Both the position numbers and the translations under genes were made by a program. From the NCBI GenBank assembly GCA_036446035.1, contig JAZFSG010000078.1, forward strand, positions 22,036 through 86,035: DNA of 64,000 bases, read 5' to 3'. The notes under the pieces were generated by a model. It had not been told where the DNA came from. It saw nothing but the letters and a program-made list of their open reading frames with translations, and did not search any database. The DNA comes from CAXMQS01 sp036446035 (GTDB taxonomy: Bacteria > Actinomycetota > Acidimicrobiia > Spongiisociales > JAOTWH01). Positions 26,770-37,491 of the stretch are shown one piece after another (within the stretch, counting starts at the first letter, position 1; every line of letters begins with the position of its first letter).

Positions 26770-27514
26770 GGAACACCCGCTCAGCGTTGGCCGTCGTGAG
26801 GGCTGCCACTTCTTCGACCGGCTCGCCCCAAACTTGTGCGAGGGCAGCACCGACGAGGGCGACCCGGGCTGGTTCATTGTCCTCGCCACGATGCGGTGGT
26901 GGCGACAGGTAGGGCGTATCTGTTTCCACCATCGTGCGGTCTCGTGGCGCCACCGCCGCCGCCAGGCGCACCGTTTCGCCCTTGGGGTACGCGATCGGGC
27001 CGGCGAAGCTGAACGCAGCTCCGAGATCATCGAAGCGCTTCGTCCACTTCGGCCCCCCAGTCCAGCAGTGAAGGACCGTTCGCTCGCCAGCGCCCGTCGT
27101 CTCGAGCGCCTCGTACACCTCGGCGAAGGCATCGCGGCAATGCGCGATGATCGGTTTGTCGAGATCGACTGCAAGCGAGAGCTGATCGGAGAAGGCGTCG
27201 AGCTGGGCCTGGCGCGGCGCCAGGTTCCGATAGAAGTCGAGGCCACACTCTCCGATGGCAACTGCCTCTGCCGCCAGCTCGGCGATGGCGTCTCGCTGCC
27301 GGGGCCAGCGTTCGGCGTAGTGCGGGTGCAGGCCGGCGGCGGCCAGCACCGTGCCGGCGTGCTCGGCGGTGAGGGCCACGGCCGTGCGCGAGGTCTCCTC
27401 GTCGACCCCGGGACAGACCACCCACTCGACACCAGCCGCCCGGGCCCGATCGAGCAACGGGCCGGCCGGTTCGGAGGACCCGAACAGGTGGCAATGGCTA
27501 TCGACCCAGGTCAC
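26762..27514 (-). CDS. tatD: TatD-family metal-dependent hydrolase
   Basis: The 250-residue product starts at a GTG that overlaps the metG stop as GTGA. It has the metal-binding DSHCH at the N-terminus, GECGLDFYRN, IAHCRDA, LHCWTGG and the ETDTPYLSP motif, the full TatD DNase/hydrolase set. In many bacteria this gene sits between metG and rsmA, as here. The biological substrate of the chromosomal copy is unsettled; 3'-5' exonuclease activity is known for the E. coli protein. Confidence 0.93.
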   Translation of the reverse strand: MTWVDSHCHLFGSSEPAGPLLDRARAAGVEWVVCPGVDEETSRTAVALTAEHAGTVLAAAGLHPHYAERWPRQRDAIAELAAEAVAIGECGLDFYRNLAPRQAQLDAFSDQLSLAVDLDKPIIAHCRDAFAEVYEALETTGAGERTVLHCWTGGPKWTKRFDDLGAAFSFAGPIAYPKGETVRLAAAVAPRDRTMVETDTPYLSPPPHRGEDNEPARVALVGAALAQVWGEPVEEVAALTTANAERVFRG

Positions 27515-29043
27515 TCGCTCAGCCGGGGGAACAACGAGTCGCCTTTGGTGACCGCGGTGTCCGGGGCCAGGCCGCCCCACGAGGCGGCGGCCGGGAGGCG
27601 CTGCGCCTCTAGCGGTTCGCCGATCCCCAGGTCGGCCCACAGGCGCTCCATGGCCGCCGGCATGATCGGATAGAGCATCACAGCCAGCACCCGCAGCGAC
27701 TCGGCGGCGACGTAGAGGACCGTCGCCAGCACATCAGCGTTGGCGTCATCTTTGGCGAGCTTCCATGGCTCCTCGTCGACGAGGTACTCGTTGGCGCGCC
27801 CCACGATCTCCCACACCGCCGCCAGCGCCGGTGTCAGCTCCAGCGCCAGCATGTGGTCGTCGTAACGGCCGGCGACGTCGGCGACCAGCTCGGGTAGCCC
27901 TCCGTCGTGACCGTCTGTGATTGGCGCCGGAACCTGGCCGTCGAAGTAGCTCCCGATCATCGCCAGCACTCGAGCGGCCAGATTGCCGAGGCCGTTGGCG
28001 AGGTCGGCTGTATAGCGGGCCTCCATGCCCTCCCACGAGAAGCTGCCGTCCTTGCCGAACGAGATCTCCCGCAGGAAGTAGTAGCGGTAGGCATCGACGC
28101 CGAAGTGATCTGTGAGCTCGAAGGGATGAATCCCGGTGAGGTTGGTCTTGGACATCTTCTCGCCGCTGACCAGCAAGTAGCCATGAGCCCACACCTGCTT
28201 GGGCGGCTCGACGCCAGCAGCCATCAGCATGGCCGGCCAGTAGACAGCGTGCTGGCGGATGATGTCCTTGGCCATCAGATGCACGTCTACAGGCCAATAC
28301 CGCGCGAAGCGTTCCGGGTCGTCGGCATAACCAGCAGCGGTTATGTAATTGGTCAAGGCGTCGAACCACACATAGGTGACGTGCTCGGGATCCCACGGCA
28401 GCGGGATCCCCCAGTCGAACGTGGTGCGGGAGATCGAGAAGTCTCGCAAACCACCGTTGATGAGCGCCAGCACTTCGTTCCGCCGTATGGCCGGCTCGAT
28501 GGCTTCGGGCTGGGCTTCGTAATGCGCCCGCAGGCGGTCCTCATACGCCGACAGCCGGAAGAAGTAGTTCTCTTCCGACATCAGCTCAACGGGACGCCCG
28601 TGCACGGGACAGTTGCCGTCGACGAGATCACCCTCGGCGTAATACAACTCACAGGAAACGCAGTACAGGCCTTCATAGCGGTCCAGATAGATGTCGTTGC
28701 GCCCGTTGTCGTAGACGGCCTGCAACAGCTTGGCGACGGAGGTGGCGTGGCGGGGCTCGGTGGTGCGAATGTAGTCGTCGTTGGAGAGGTCGAGACGCTG
28801 CCACACCTCCTTCCACTTCCCCTCGATCTGGTCGACGAACTCCTGTGGTGGCAGCCCGGCATGGTCCGCCGCCTGGAGCATCTTCTGGCCGTGCTCATCG
28901 GTCCCGGTCAGGAAGAAAGTGTCGTCGCCACGTAGCCGGTGGTAGCGGGCAATGAAGTCGGCGGCGACCGAGGTGTACGTGTGACCGATGTGGGGAACGT
29001 CATTGGGGTAGTAGATCGGCGTTGTGATGTAGAAGGTGCCCAT
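27511..29043 (-). CDS. metG: Methionyl-tRNA synthetase
   Basis: The 510-residue enzyme has the class I signature PHIGHTYT, a GTDEHGQK segment, a zinc-knuckle region (CVSCELYY then CPVHG) with cysteines partly replaced, the WFDALTNY strand, and the KMSKT loop. It lacks the C-terminal tRNA-binding domain seen in some MetGs. No Shine-Dalgarno is seen; TACCAT lies 10 nt upstream of the ATG on the minus strand, which suggests a leaderless or short-leader transcript. It is the first gene of the 20-kb minus-strand block. Confidence 0.96.
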   Translation of the reverse strand: MGTFYITTPIYYPNDVPHIGHTYTSVAADFIARYHRLRGDDTFFLTGTDEHGQKMLQAADHAGLPPQEFVDQIEGKWKEVWQRLDLSNDDYIRTTEPRHATSVAKLLQAVYDNGRNDIYLDRYEGLYCVSCELYYAEGDLVDGNCPVHGRPVELMSEENYFFRLSAYEDRLRAHYEAQPEAIEPAIRRNEVLALINGGLRDFSISRTTFDWGIPLPWDPEHVTYVWFDALTNYITAAGYADDPERFARYWPVDVHLMAKDIIRQHAVYWPAMLMAAGVEPPKQVWAHGYLLVSGEKMSKTNLTGIHPFELTDHFGVDAYRYYFLREISFGKDGSFSWEGMEARYTADLANGLGNLAARVLAMIGSYFDGQVPAPITDGHDGGLPELVADVAGRYDDHMLALELTPALAAVWEIVGRANEYLVDEEPWKLAKDDANADVLATVLYVAAESLRVLAVMLYPIMPAAMERLWADLGIGEPLEAQRLPAAASWGGLAPDTAVTKGDSLFPRLSE

Positions 29044-29189
29044 GGAGCAAGCGATGGTACCGGGCCACCACTTCTCGTCGACAGAGCCGCCACCCCACGG
29101 CCACCCTGGGCCTGCCTATCCTGGCCCCGGAAGCCCGACCTCCTATTGGGGATTCTCAGGGGGGCTCCACCGGCGTAAGGAGGATCAGT

Positions 29190-29423
29190 TTGAACACCGG
29201 AATGGTGCGCAAGATCGACGACCTGGGCCGCATCGTGGTGCCGGCAGAAACCCGCCGACTTTTCAATATCCGAGAAGGCGATCCGCTGACGATCTCGACG
29301 GAGGGCGACTCCATCGTCCTTCGCAAGCTGGAAGCGACCTGCACCTTTTGTGGGTCGACCCACGATGTAAGCGCTTTCAAGGGCAAGGGAATCTGCGCCA
29401 CCTGCAAGGGCGAGCTGAACTAG
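29190..29423 (+). CDS. AbrB/SpoVT-type regulator with C-terminal zinc ribbon
   Basis: The TTG at 29190 is chosen because AAGGAGG precedes it with 6 nt spacing. The 77-residue product has an AbrB swapped-hairpin domain (MVRKIDDLGRIVVPAETR) and then two CXXC pairs (CTFC and CATC) that should bind one zinc. AbrB/SpoVT-with-ribbon proteins are transition-state or developmental regulators in Firmicutes and Actinomycetota. It is divergent from metG and convergent with rsmI, whose stop it overlaps by four bases. Confidence 0.85.
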   Translation: MNTGMVRKIDDLGRIVVPAETRRLFNIREGDPLTISTEGDSIVLRKLEATCTFCGSTHDVSAFKGKGICATCKGELN

Positions 29424-30244
29424 ACGTCCCTGCGGCGCAGCGCCTCTTCGTAGAGGCCACGCCGAGGAACGCCGTCAGTCTCTGCTATCTCTCTCACAGC
29501 CTCGGCAAACGCCTCGCCGCCGGCAACGAGATCGAGAACCCTCGCTGCAGACGCTTCCAGATCGGCCGCCTCCTCGGGATGGCCCGCGATCACAACCGTG
29601 AATTCGCCACGGCCGCCCTCAGCCCAATGAGCTGCCGCTTCTGCCGCCGACCCCCGCCACACCTCCTCGTACATCTTGGTGAGTTCTCTGGCAACGACCA
29701 CGTTGCGGTCAGGGTCGATAGCCGCGATGTCGGCGAGGTCGCGGCCGATTCGCGATGGCGAGGCGAACAGCACCGTCGTCTCTGTCCGCGGCGCGACGGC
29801 GGCTAGGCGCTTTCGGCGCGCAGAGCCTCTCCGCGGCAGGAAGCCCTCGAAGGTGAAGCGCTCGGCGGGGAGGCCGGCGACCGCGAGCGCCGCCGTCACC
29901 GCGCTCGGTCCCGGAACCACCGTGACCGTGGCCCCTGCCTCGATCGCGCTCTTCACGGCAAGGAAGCCGGGGTCCGACAGTGCCGGGGTTCCGGCGTCTG
30001 TCAGCAAGGCAACGGTTTCCCCCGACTCCAGCCTCTCCCTGATCTCGGTGCTCCGCTGCTCCTCGTTGCCGGCGAAGAACGAGCGCATGGTCGGATTCGC
30101 TCCGAGGTGCTTGGCCAGCGCACTCGAGCGCCTGGTGTCCTCGGCATAGACGACATCGGCAGTTCGCAGGGCCTCGCCGAGACGCGGTGGAGCATCACCC
30201 AGGTTCCCGATGGGAGTGGCGCACAGGATGAGTGTCCCGGTCAT
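29420..30244 (-). CDS. rsmI: 16S rRNA (cytidine-1402-2'-O)-methyltransferase
   Basis: RsmI methylates C1402 in the decoding centre. The 274-residue product has the tetrapyrrole-methylase fold with LCATPIGNLGD, AEDTRRS, the SAM loop TDAGTPALSDPG and GPSAVTAAL. The start overlaps the DUF192 gene stop by four bases (ATGA). Its 3' end overlaps the stop of the convergent AbrB-type gene. Confidence 0.95.
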   Translation of the reverse strand: MTGTLILCATPIGNLGDAPPRLGEALRTADVVYAEDTRRSSALAKHLGANPTMRSFFAGNEEQRSTEIRERLESGETVALLTDAGTPALSDPGFLAVKSAIEAGATVTVVPGPSAVTAALAVAGLPAERFTFEGFLPRRGSARRKRLAAVAPRTETTVLFASPSRIGRDLADIAAIDPDRNVVVARELTKMYEEVWRGSAAEAAAHWAEGGRGEFTVVIAGHPEEAADLEASAARVLDLVAGGEAFAEAVREIAETDGVPRRGLYEEALRRRDV

Positions 30245-30585
30245 CCTGCAACGATAGGAAACAGACGTAGCGCGCTCCCGAGCGCAGGGGCAGAAGCCTC
30301 CAGGGGAAGCTCCACGATGTAGCGGGCTCCCTCGAGCCGCCGAAACGTCCCCGGCAACAGGACAACCGAGCTAACAACGTGCCCAGCGTCGGAAACTCCG
30401 ATCAGCCTCAGCGGTTCTTGCATGCCTCTTCCATGGACGGAGGAGCCCGCCAGCAACAGCCCCCTGCCCGAGGGGCGGGGTCGCAGGCCCCGCCACCGTC
30501 GCAACCTGGATCTGGCGACAACCAACGGTGGAGATGCCCACCTGTGGCCCTCCACCTCGGCGCGGACTACCCTGTCGGTCTTCAT
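30241..30585 (-). CDS. DUF192 family protein
   Basis: The C-terminal half matches DUF192: GMQEPLRLIGVSDAGHVV, LLPGTF, ARYIVELPLEAS. The family is small (about 110-150 residues) and its role is unknown. The ATG at 30585 shares a CATG with the start codon of the divergent bL37 gene. An internal GTG at 30555 (VEGHRWASPPLVV) would keep the whole domain and avoid that clash, so the start is uncertain. Its stop overlaps the start of rsmI. There is no Shine-Dalgarno site at either candidate. Confidence 0.7.
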   Translation of the reverse strand: MKTDRVVRAEVEGHRWASPPLVVARSRLRRWRGLRPRPSGRGLLLAGSSVHGRGMQEPLRLIGVSDAGHVVSSVVLLPGTFRRLEGARYIVELPLEASAPALGSALRLFPIVAG

Positions 30586-30667
30586 GGCAAAGAAAGCACG
30601 ACGCAGACGACGCGCCCGCCGCAGCAAGGCAAACCACGGGCGCCGTCCGAACGCCGGCAGGCGTTGA
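30584..30667 (+). CDS. Small ribosomal protein bL37 (27 residues)
   Basis: The frame reads MAKKARRRRRARR then SKANHGRRPNAGRR and stops. The SKANHG(R/K)RPNA end and the extremely basic composition match the actinobacterial large-subunit protein bL37 as I remember it from the Mycobacterium smegmatis ribosome. It is far below usual gene-calling limits. No Shine-Dalgarno site is present; TACCCT at 30568-30573 lies 10 nt upstream, so the message may be leaderless. It is divergent from the DUF192 gene, and the two ATG codons share one CATG. Confidence 0.75.
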   Translation: MAKKARRRRRARRSKANHGRRPNAGRR

Positions 30668-30715
30668 ATCACCGCGCCACCGTAGAGGTGGCGCCCCGCT
30701 CCTTCTAGACCTTCG

Positions 30716-32068
30716 TTACGGCGGGTTGAGGGCGCCCGCCGCCGCCTCGCCGGCTGCCGGGTCGGAGGCAGCGACGAAGACAACGGAATCACCGGACACC
30801 TCGACAAAGGCGAAGTCCTCTCCGCTGAATGTTGTAGACGAGTCCTCGCCGTCGGTCGGATCGCCGGCGTCCATCGAGTTCGTGGCCAGATCGACGAACG
30901 CCTCGGCGACCTCGGTGGCGTCACGATCGGTATCGGCTCTATACGAGAACAGGAAGATGACGTCCGAGCCGTTGTACAGAACGCGGTAGGTGTCGCCGCC
31001 CCAGCCGCCGCCGATCTGAGAGGCTGCTCCCTCGCCGATCACCTGGCCGAAGGTCGCCAGCAAACCCAACTCGCCCCATGTTGACTCCTCAACGACCTCG
31101 TATCCAGGAGCGACGATCGAGGGCAAGACGACCTGAACCGCCGGCTCCTCGTCGAAGTAGGCGGCGGGATGCGCGACGTGCTCCGTCGTCAGCGGCGGCG
31201 AGCGCAGGGCTTCGTTGATGCCTTCTATCCCCAGATCCTCAATGATGTCCAGCACCAACTGGAAGCCAGCCTCATACCTGAAGAGCAACGGCTCAGAGAT
31301 GACGAACGGTGTTCGATCCAGGACGGTCGAGTCGGACCCGATGATCTCGGTTCCAAGGGCAACGGCCTCGGAAGGACTGAGGTGGTCGGCGATGTAGACG
31401 AACTGGAAGTAGGTCGCCTCGCCCTCGAGCAGCGAGATGTAGGCGGAGGCCTCGTCGAGGTGGTCCTCCTCTACCAGCGCCTCCAGACGCTCGCCGACAC
31501 CGAAGTGCTGGTCGGAGAGAGCATGGATCATCTCATGGACGACCGTCGTCTTGGAGAACACTGACAGATTCGCGGTGTCAGCCCGTACCAGGAGCTCCTT
31601 TGTCTCGGGCTCATACACGCCAACGACCTGTTCGCTGAGCAGGTCGGCGTAGACCTCGGCCAGTGGTTGCATGTCGGGGTCGAGCAACCCAAGGAGGTCG
31701 AACCAGGCTTCTGTCCACTCCAGCTCCCCGGGCTCCAGTTCGGCCTCGAAGTCGGCAACGATCCGGGCCGCCAGCTCGGTTTCCGTCAGAAAGACCACGG
31801 TCGGTTCTTCGATGAAGGCCAGGCCGCGGATCTCCTCGGCTATACGGGAGAGAGCATCCACCTCGGCGCGCAGGCTCTCGACCAGTTCCGGGTCGAGTCC
31901 GGTGCCCGGCTCAGTCGTCCCGTTCGGTGGCAGAGTCGTCGCCGACGGAGTCGTCGGGGCCGAAGTTGTGCTCGGCGGCGAAGTCGAGGTCGTCGGTAAA
32001 GTCGACGACGAGCATGCCGAGCTCACGACGACGATGACCACGAACATGGCAGGGAGACGCCGCAACAT
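30716..32068 (-). CDS. Lipoprotein with HEXXH zinc-metalloprotease motif
   Basis: The 450-residue product has a lipoprotein signal (VVSSAC), a Thr/Pro/Ser-rich linker (about 22-55), and a globular domain with VVHEMIHALSDQHF near residue 180, a HEXXH zinc motif. A downstream LLEGEATYFQF gives a candidate third ligand (Glu). The arrangement recalls minor secreted gluzincins, but I cannot place it in a named family. A TACCCT box 6 nt before the ATG suggests leaderless transcription. It is divergent from the metH riboswitch. Confidence 0.75.
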   Translation of the reverse strand: MLRRLPAMFVVIVVVSSACSSSTLPTTSTSPPSTTSAPTTPSATTLPPNGTTEPGTGLDPELVESLRAEVDALSRIAEEIRGLAFIEEPTVVFLTETELAARIVADFEAELEPGELEWTEAWFDLLGLLDPDMQPLAEVYADLLSEQVVGVYEPETKELLVRADTANLSVFSKTTVVHEMIHALSDQHFGVGERLEALVEEDHLDEASAYISLLEGEATYFQFVYIADHLSPSEAVALGTEIIGSDSTVLDRTPFVISEPLLFRYEAGFQLVLDIIEDLGIEGINEALRSPPLTTEHVAHPAAYFDEEPAVQVVLPSIVAPGYEVVEESTWGELGLLATFGQVIGEGAASQIGGGWGGDTYRVLYNGSDVIFLFSYRADTDRDATEVAEAFVDLATNSMDAGDPTDGEDSSTTFSGEDFAFVEVSGDSVVFVAASDPAAGEAAAGALNPP

Positions 32069-32144
32069 CGAGGCAGGGTAGGAAGCAGCGGTCCCGATCC
32101 TGGGCAGGGACGTTGAGTCAGGTAGCAGTTACACTGCTGCGACG

Positions 32145-32240
32145 CATTCATCCAGAGCGGTGGAGGGACAGGCCCCTTGAAGCCGCGGCAACCGGTGGGC
32201 GACACACGGTGCCAATGCCTGAACGATGAGCTGCCGACGG
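32145..32240 (+). ncRNA. SAM-I (S-box) riboswitch
   Basis: The segment has the S-box core: AGAGCGGTGGAGGGA, then GGCCCCTTGAAGCC, GGCAACC, a G-rich hairpin and GGTGCCAATGCC. The outer helix pairs TCATC (32148-32152) with GATGA (32225-32229). It precedes metH by about 50 nt. A GC-rich hairpin (CTCGCG with CGCGAG) follows and then GGAGG, so control may act on translation or termination. The k-turn and core sequence fit SAM-I rather than SAM-IV. Binding of SAM should lower methionine synthase expression. Confidence 0.93.
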
Positions 32241-32288
32241 CGGACTCCGCTCGCGGCGCTCTGAAGCGCGAGAACGACGGAGGTCAGC

Positions 32289-35777
<3,489 letters not shown>

Positions 35778-35818
35778 GCCTGTGACAAAGGGCCCTATTG
35801 GCAATCGTCGATGATGGC

Positions 35819-35852
35819 GATACTGCTTGTGAAAAGATTCACAAGCAGTATC
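35819..35852. promoter_or_regulatory. Perfect 15-bp-arm palindrome, operator of the ArsR-type gene
   Basis: Two 15-bp arms (GATACTGCTTGTGAA and TTCACAAGCAGTATC) flank a 4-nt spacer, ending 11 nt before the regulator start codon. The core TTGTGAA-N4-TTCACAA recurs three times downstream of the regulator gene. The placement over the promoter suggests autorepression. Confidence 0.85.
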
Positions 35853-35863
35853 CGAGGCCAGCA

Positions 35864-36211
35864 ATGAACGAGCCACGACCACCAGCTTGCAGCGAAGCTG
35901 ACCTACCGGAGCCCCTGCCCCTCAACGAGGAGCGGCTAGCAGCGATCGCCAAGGGGTTGGCCCACCCGGCGCGCATCAAGATCATCGAACAGTTCCGGGA
36001 GGCCCGGCCCCATATGGCACATGAGGTCTTTGAGGGCTGCGATCTCGCCCAGTCAACGGTCTCGGAGCATCTACGCATCCTCCGCAAGGCCGACATCCTC
36101 TTCGCCACCAAGGACGGGTCCCGAACCTGGTATTGCCTGCGGCGTTCAGTACTGCGGCAGTTCGCCGATGCCGTGGCGGATCTCACTACCGAATGGGTGA
36201 TGATCAGCTAG
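35864..36211 (+). CDS. ArsR-family winged-helix repressor
   Basis: The ATG at 35864 lies just after a perfect palindrome; an upstream frame reads through that operator and is unlikely. The 115-residue product has the ArsR fold: LAHPARIKIIEQF, a recognition helix region DLAQSTVSEHLRILRKADIL and a wing with KDGSRTWYCLRRS. Cysteines near the N-terminus (PPACS), in EGCDL and in YCLRR may be metal or redox ligands, though no classic CXC metal motif is seen. Four copies of the TTGTGAA-N4-TTCACAA box flank the gene, so it probably controls itself and the downstream membrane protein. Confidence 0.85.
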   Translation: MNEPRPPACSEADLPEPLPLNEERLAAIAKGLAHPARIKIIEQFREARPHMAHEVFEGCDLAQSTVSEHLRILRKADILFATKDGSRTWYCLRRSVLRQFADAVADLTTEWVMIS

Positions 36212-36242
36212 CCGTAGGGCCCGGAGCCTCCAGGATCACTGC

Positions 36243-36260
36243 TTGTGATTGCTTTCACAA
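36243..36260. promoter_or_regulatory. ArsR operator copy 2 (one mismatch)
   Basis: TTGTGAT-TGCT-TTCACAA matches the core of the palindrome upstream of the regulator with one mismatch. Its centre is 32 bp (about three helical turns) from the centre of copy 3, so dimers could bind on the same DNA face. Confidence 0.7.
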
Positions 36261-36269
36261 CATACCGTG

Positions 36270-36297
36270 CCTACTTGTGAATGTATTCACAAGTAGG
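36270..36297. promoter_or_regulatory. ArsR operator copy 3 (12-bp arms)
   Basis: CCTACTTGTGAA and TTCACAAGTAGG are perfect arms around TGTA. The outer arm bases differ from copy 1 but keep full symmetry, which indicates selection on the palindrome itself and not a simple copy. Confidence 0.85.
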
Positions 36298-36352
36298 GCC
36301 TTTCGACCCTACCCCGTCCTTCGACGATTGCCGATACTGCGCTTATTGGACT

Positions 36353-36370
36353 TTGTGAAAGAGTTCACAA
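36353..36370. promoter_or_regulatory. ArsR operator copy 4, next to membrane protein start
   Basis: TTGTGAA-AGAG-TTCACAA is a perfect core palindrome ending 29 nt before the ATG at 36400 and just before the Shine-Dalgarno region. A repressor here would block transcription of the downstream gene. Confidence 0.8.
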
Positions 36371-36399
36371 GCTTTCCAACATAGGCAAGGAGGCCTTAA

Positions 36400-37110
36400 A
36401 TGATGAATCGTCTCAGGATCGTCGGGATCATCCTTCTGGTCATCGGCGTTCTGTTCATGGTCGGAGGCGGCGTCGCCTTCTCCAAGGTGCAAGACGGCTA
36501 CGGATCACTGGCAGCATTCAGCGAGGCGCAGGGCGTCGAACTGAGCTACAACGAAGATGGGCAACTGATTGACCGCGGCACCACCGAAGCTGCCGACGCC
36601 ATCATGACACTGCTCACCGATGACTGGGGATTCAAGCCCGTCAGCGGGGATCTTGATCCCAACGACCCGTTGGTCAACACGGCCACCGAGTTCATGTTCC
36701 AGATGGCAATAGTCAACTACCACGTGCTGCACGGCACACAGAATGTGACGCTCGCCGAAGACGTTGAGTACGAAGGCGAAGTCTTCGCAGCTGGAACGTA
36801 CGAGGTCGAGGTCGACGGTCGTTACTGGACCGATTTCAACCGCAGCCACCCGCTCGAGGGACCGGCACGAGGCCAGGCATGGACCGGCACCGTCCACGGA
36901 CTCGTCGGTGAACTCGGTGTCGGCACCGTCACCCACTCAGTCCTACAGATCGGCCTTGGCATCGCAGCCATCCTTGCCGGCATCGGCTTCCTGTCGATCC
37001 TGACCGGCGGTGGCCTGGTGTGGGCCAGTCGCTCCAAGGACACGGGCGTGCCGGGAGTACCCGACACGATCCCCGAGTCGATGAGCAAGTTCGCCAGCAC
37101 GGAGGCATAA
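36400..37110 (+). CDS. Two-helix membrane protein under ArsR control
   Basis: The 236-residue product has an N-terminal hydrophobic helix (about 5-27), an external domain of about 150 residues with many acidic and aromatic positions (YWTDFNRSHP), and a second helix pair near 180-210. I recognise no family. AAGGAGG precedes the ATG. Three copies of the ArsR operator lie in the 188-bp gap between the regulator gene and this one, so it is the likely regulatory target. Two GC-rich hairpins follow the stop codon. Confidence 0.75.
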   Translation: MMNRLRIVGIILLVIGVLFMVGGGVAFSKVQDGYGSLAAFSEAQGVELSYNEDGQLIDRGTTEAADAIMTLLTDDWGFKPVSGDLDPNDPLVNTATEFMFQMAIVNYHVLHGTQNVTLAEDVEYEGEVFAAGTYEVEVDGRYWTDFNRSHPLEGPARGQAWTGTVHGLVGELGVGTVTHSVLQIGLGIAAILAGIGFLSILTGGGLVWASRSKDTGVPGVPDTIPESMSKFASTEA

Positions 37111-37125
37111 GACTCCTTGCCGGAG

Positions 37126-37173
37126 GACGGAAGCCACGGCTTCCGTCGCAGAGGCCCCTTCGGGGGCCTCTGC
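37126..37173 (+). terminator. Two adjacent strong hairpins
   Basis: A 10-bp hairpin (GACGGAAGCC with GGCTTCCGTC, 37126-37147) is followed at once by an 11-bp hairpin with a TTCG loop (GCAGAGGCCCC with GGGGCCTCTGC, 37148-37173). No T-tract follows. They probably stabilise or end the upstream message. Confidence 0.6.
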
Positions 37174-37226
37174 CGCGTCTGGGACCAGGCCGCGGTGGGG
37201 CACCAGCGGTACACTCTCCCGCCTCC

Positions 37227-37300
37227 GGGGGTGTAGCTCAGCCCGGCAGAGCACTACGTTCGCAACGTAGGGGTCAGGGGTTCAAATCCCCTCACCTCCA
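37227..37300 (+). tRNA. tRNA-Ala (CGC)
   Basis: The 74-nt sequence folds with acceptor GGGGGTG/CACCTCC, D-arm GCTCAGCCCGGCAGAGC, anticodon arm CTACG-TTCGCAA-CGTAG (anticodon CGC) and T-arm AGGGGTTCAAATCCCCT. The discriminator is A and no CCA is encoded. A terminator-like hairpin follows. Confidence 0.95.
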
Positions 37301-37302
37301 CA

Positions 37303-37345
37303 GAAACAGAGCCGTCCTTGCGCAGCAGGGACGGCTTCTTGTCTC
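37303..37345 (+). terminator. Terminator after tRNA-Ala (repeat copy 1)
   Basis: GCCGTCC and GGACGGC form a hairpin followed by TTCTTGT. The 33 bp at 37303-37335 are repeated exactly at 37398-37430. Confidence 0.7.
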
Positions 37346-37397
37346 TCCCCCCAGAGGGGGGGAGTCCCGGGCCGAAGGCCCGTGGGAGGGGGGCTTG

Positions 37398-37438
37398 GAA
37401 ACAGAGCCGTCCTTGCGCAGCAGGGACGGCCTTTTTTC
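37398..37438 (+). terminator. Terminator (repeat copy 2) with T-tract
   Basis: This is an exact copy of the 33 bp after tRNA-Ala, here followed by CTTTTTTC, a true T-tract. The 60 bp between the copies hold a G/C-rich palindrome (CTCCCCCCAGAGGGGGGGAG) and a CCCGGGCC-GAAG-GGCCCG-type hairpin. The region from 37301 to 37491 holds no gene that I can see. Confidence 0.8.
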
Positions 37439-37491
37439 TGCTCGGACTCTGCCTTGGGAAGCGTTCTTATGGCGGCGATGTTGCAGAGAGC

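Noticed and set aside
25957..27432. 491-residue version of RsmA
   Set aside because: The first 220 residues are out of frame with, and overlap, tatD; the GTG at 26769 gives the normal length.
32145..32240. SAM-IV riboswitch
   Set aside because: Core sequence and helix layout fit SAM-I better.
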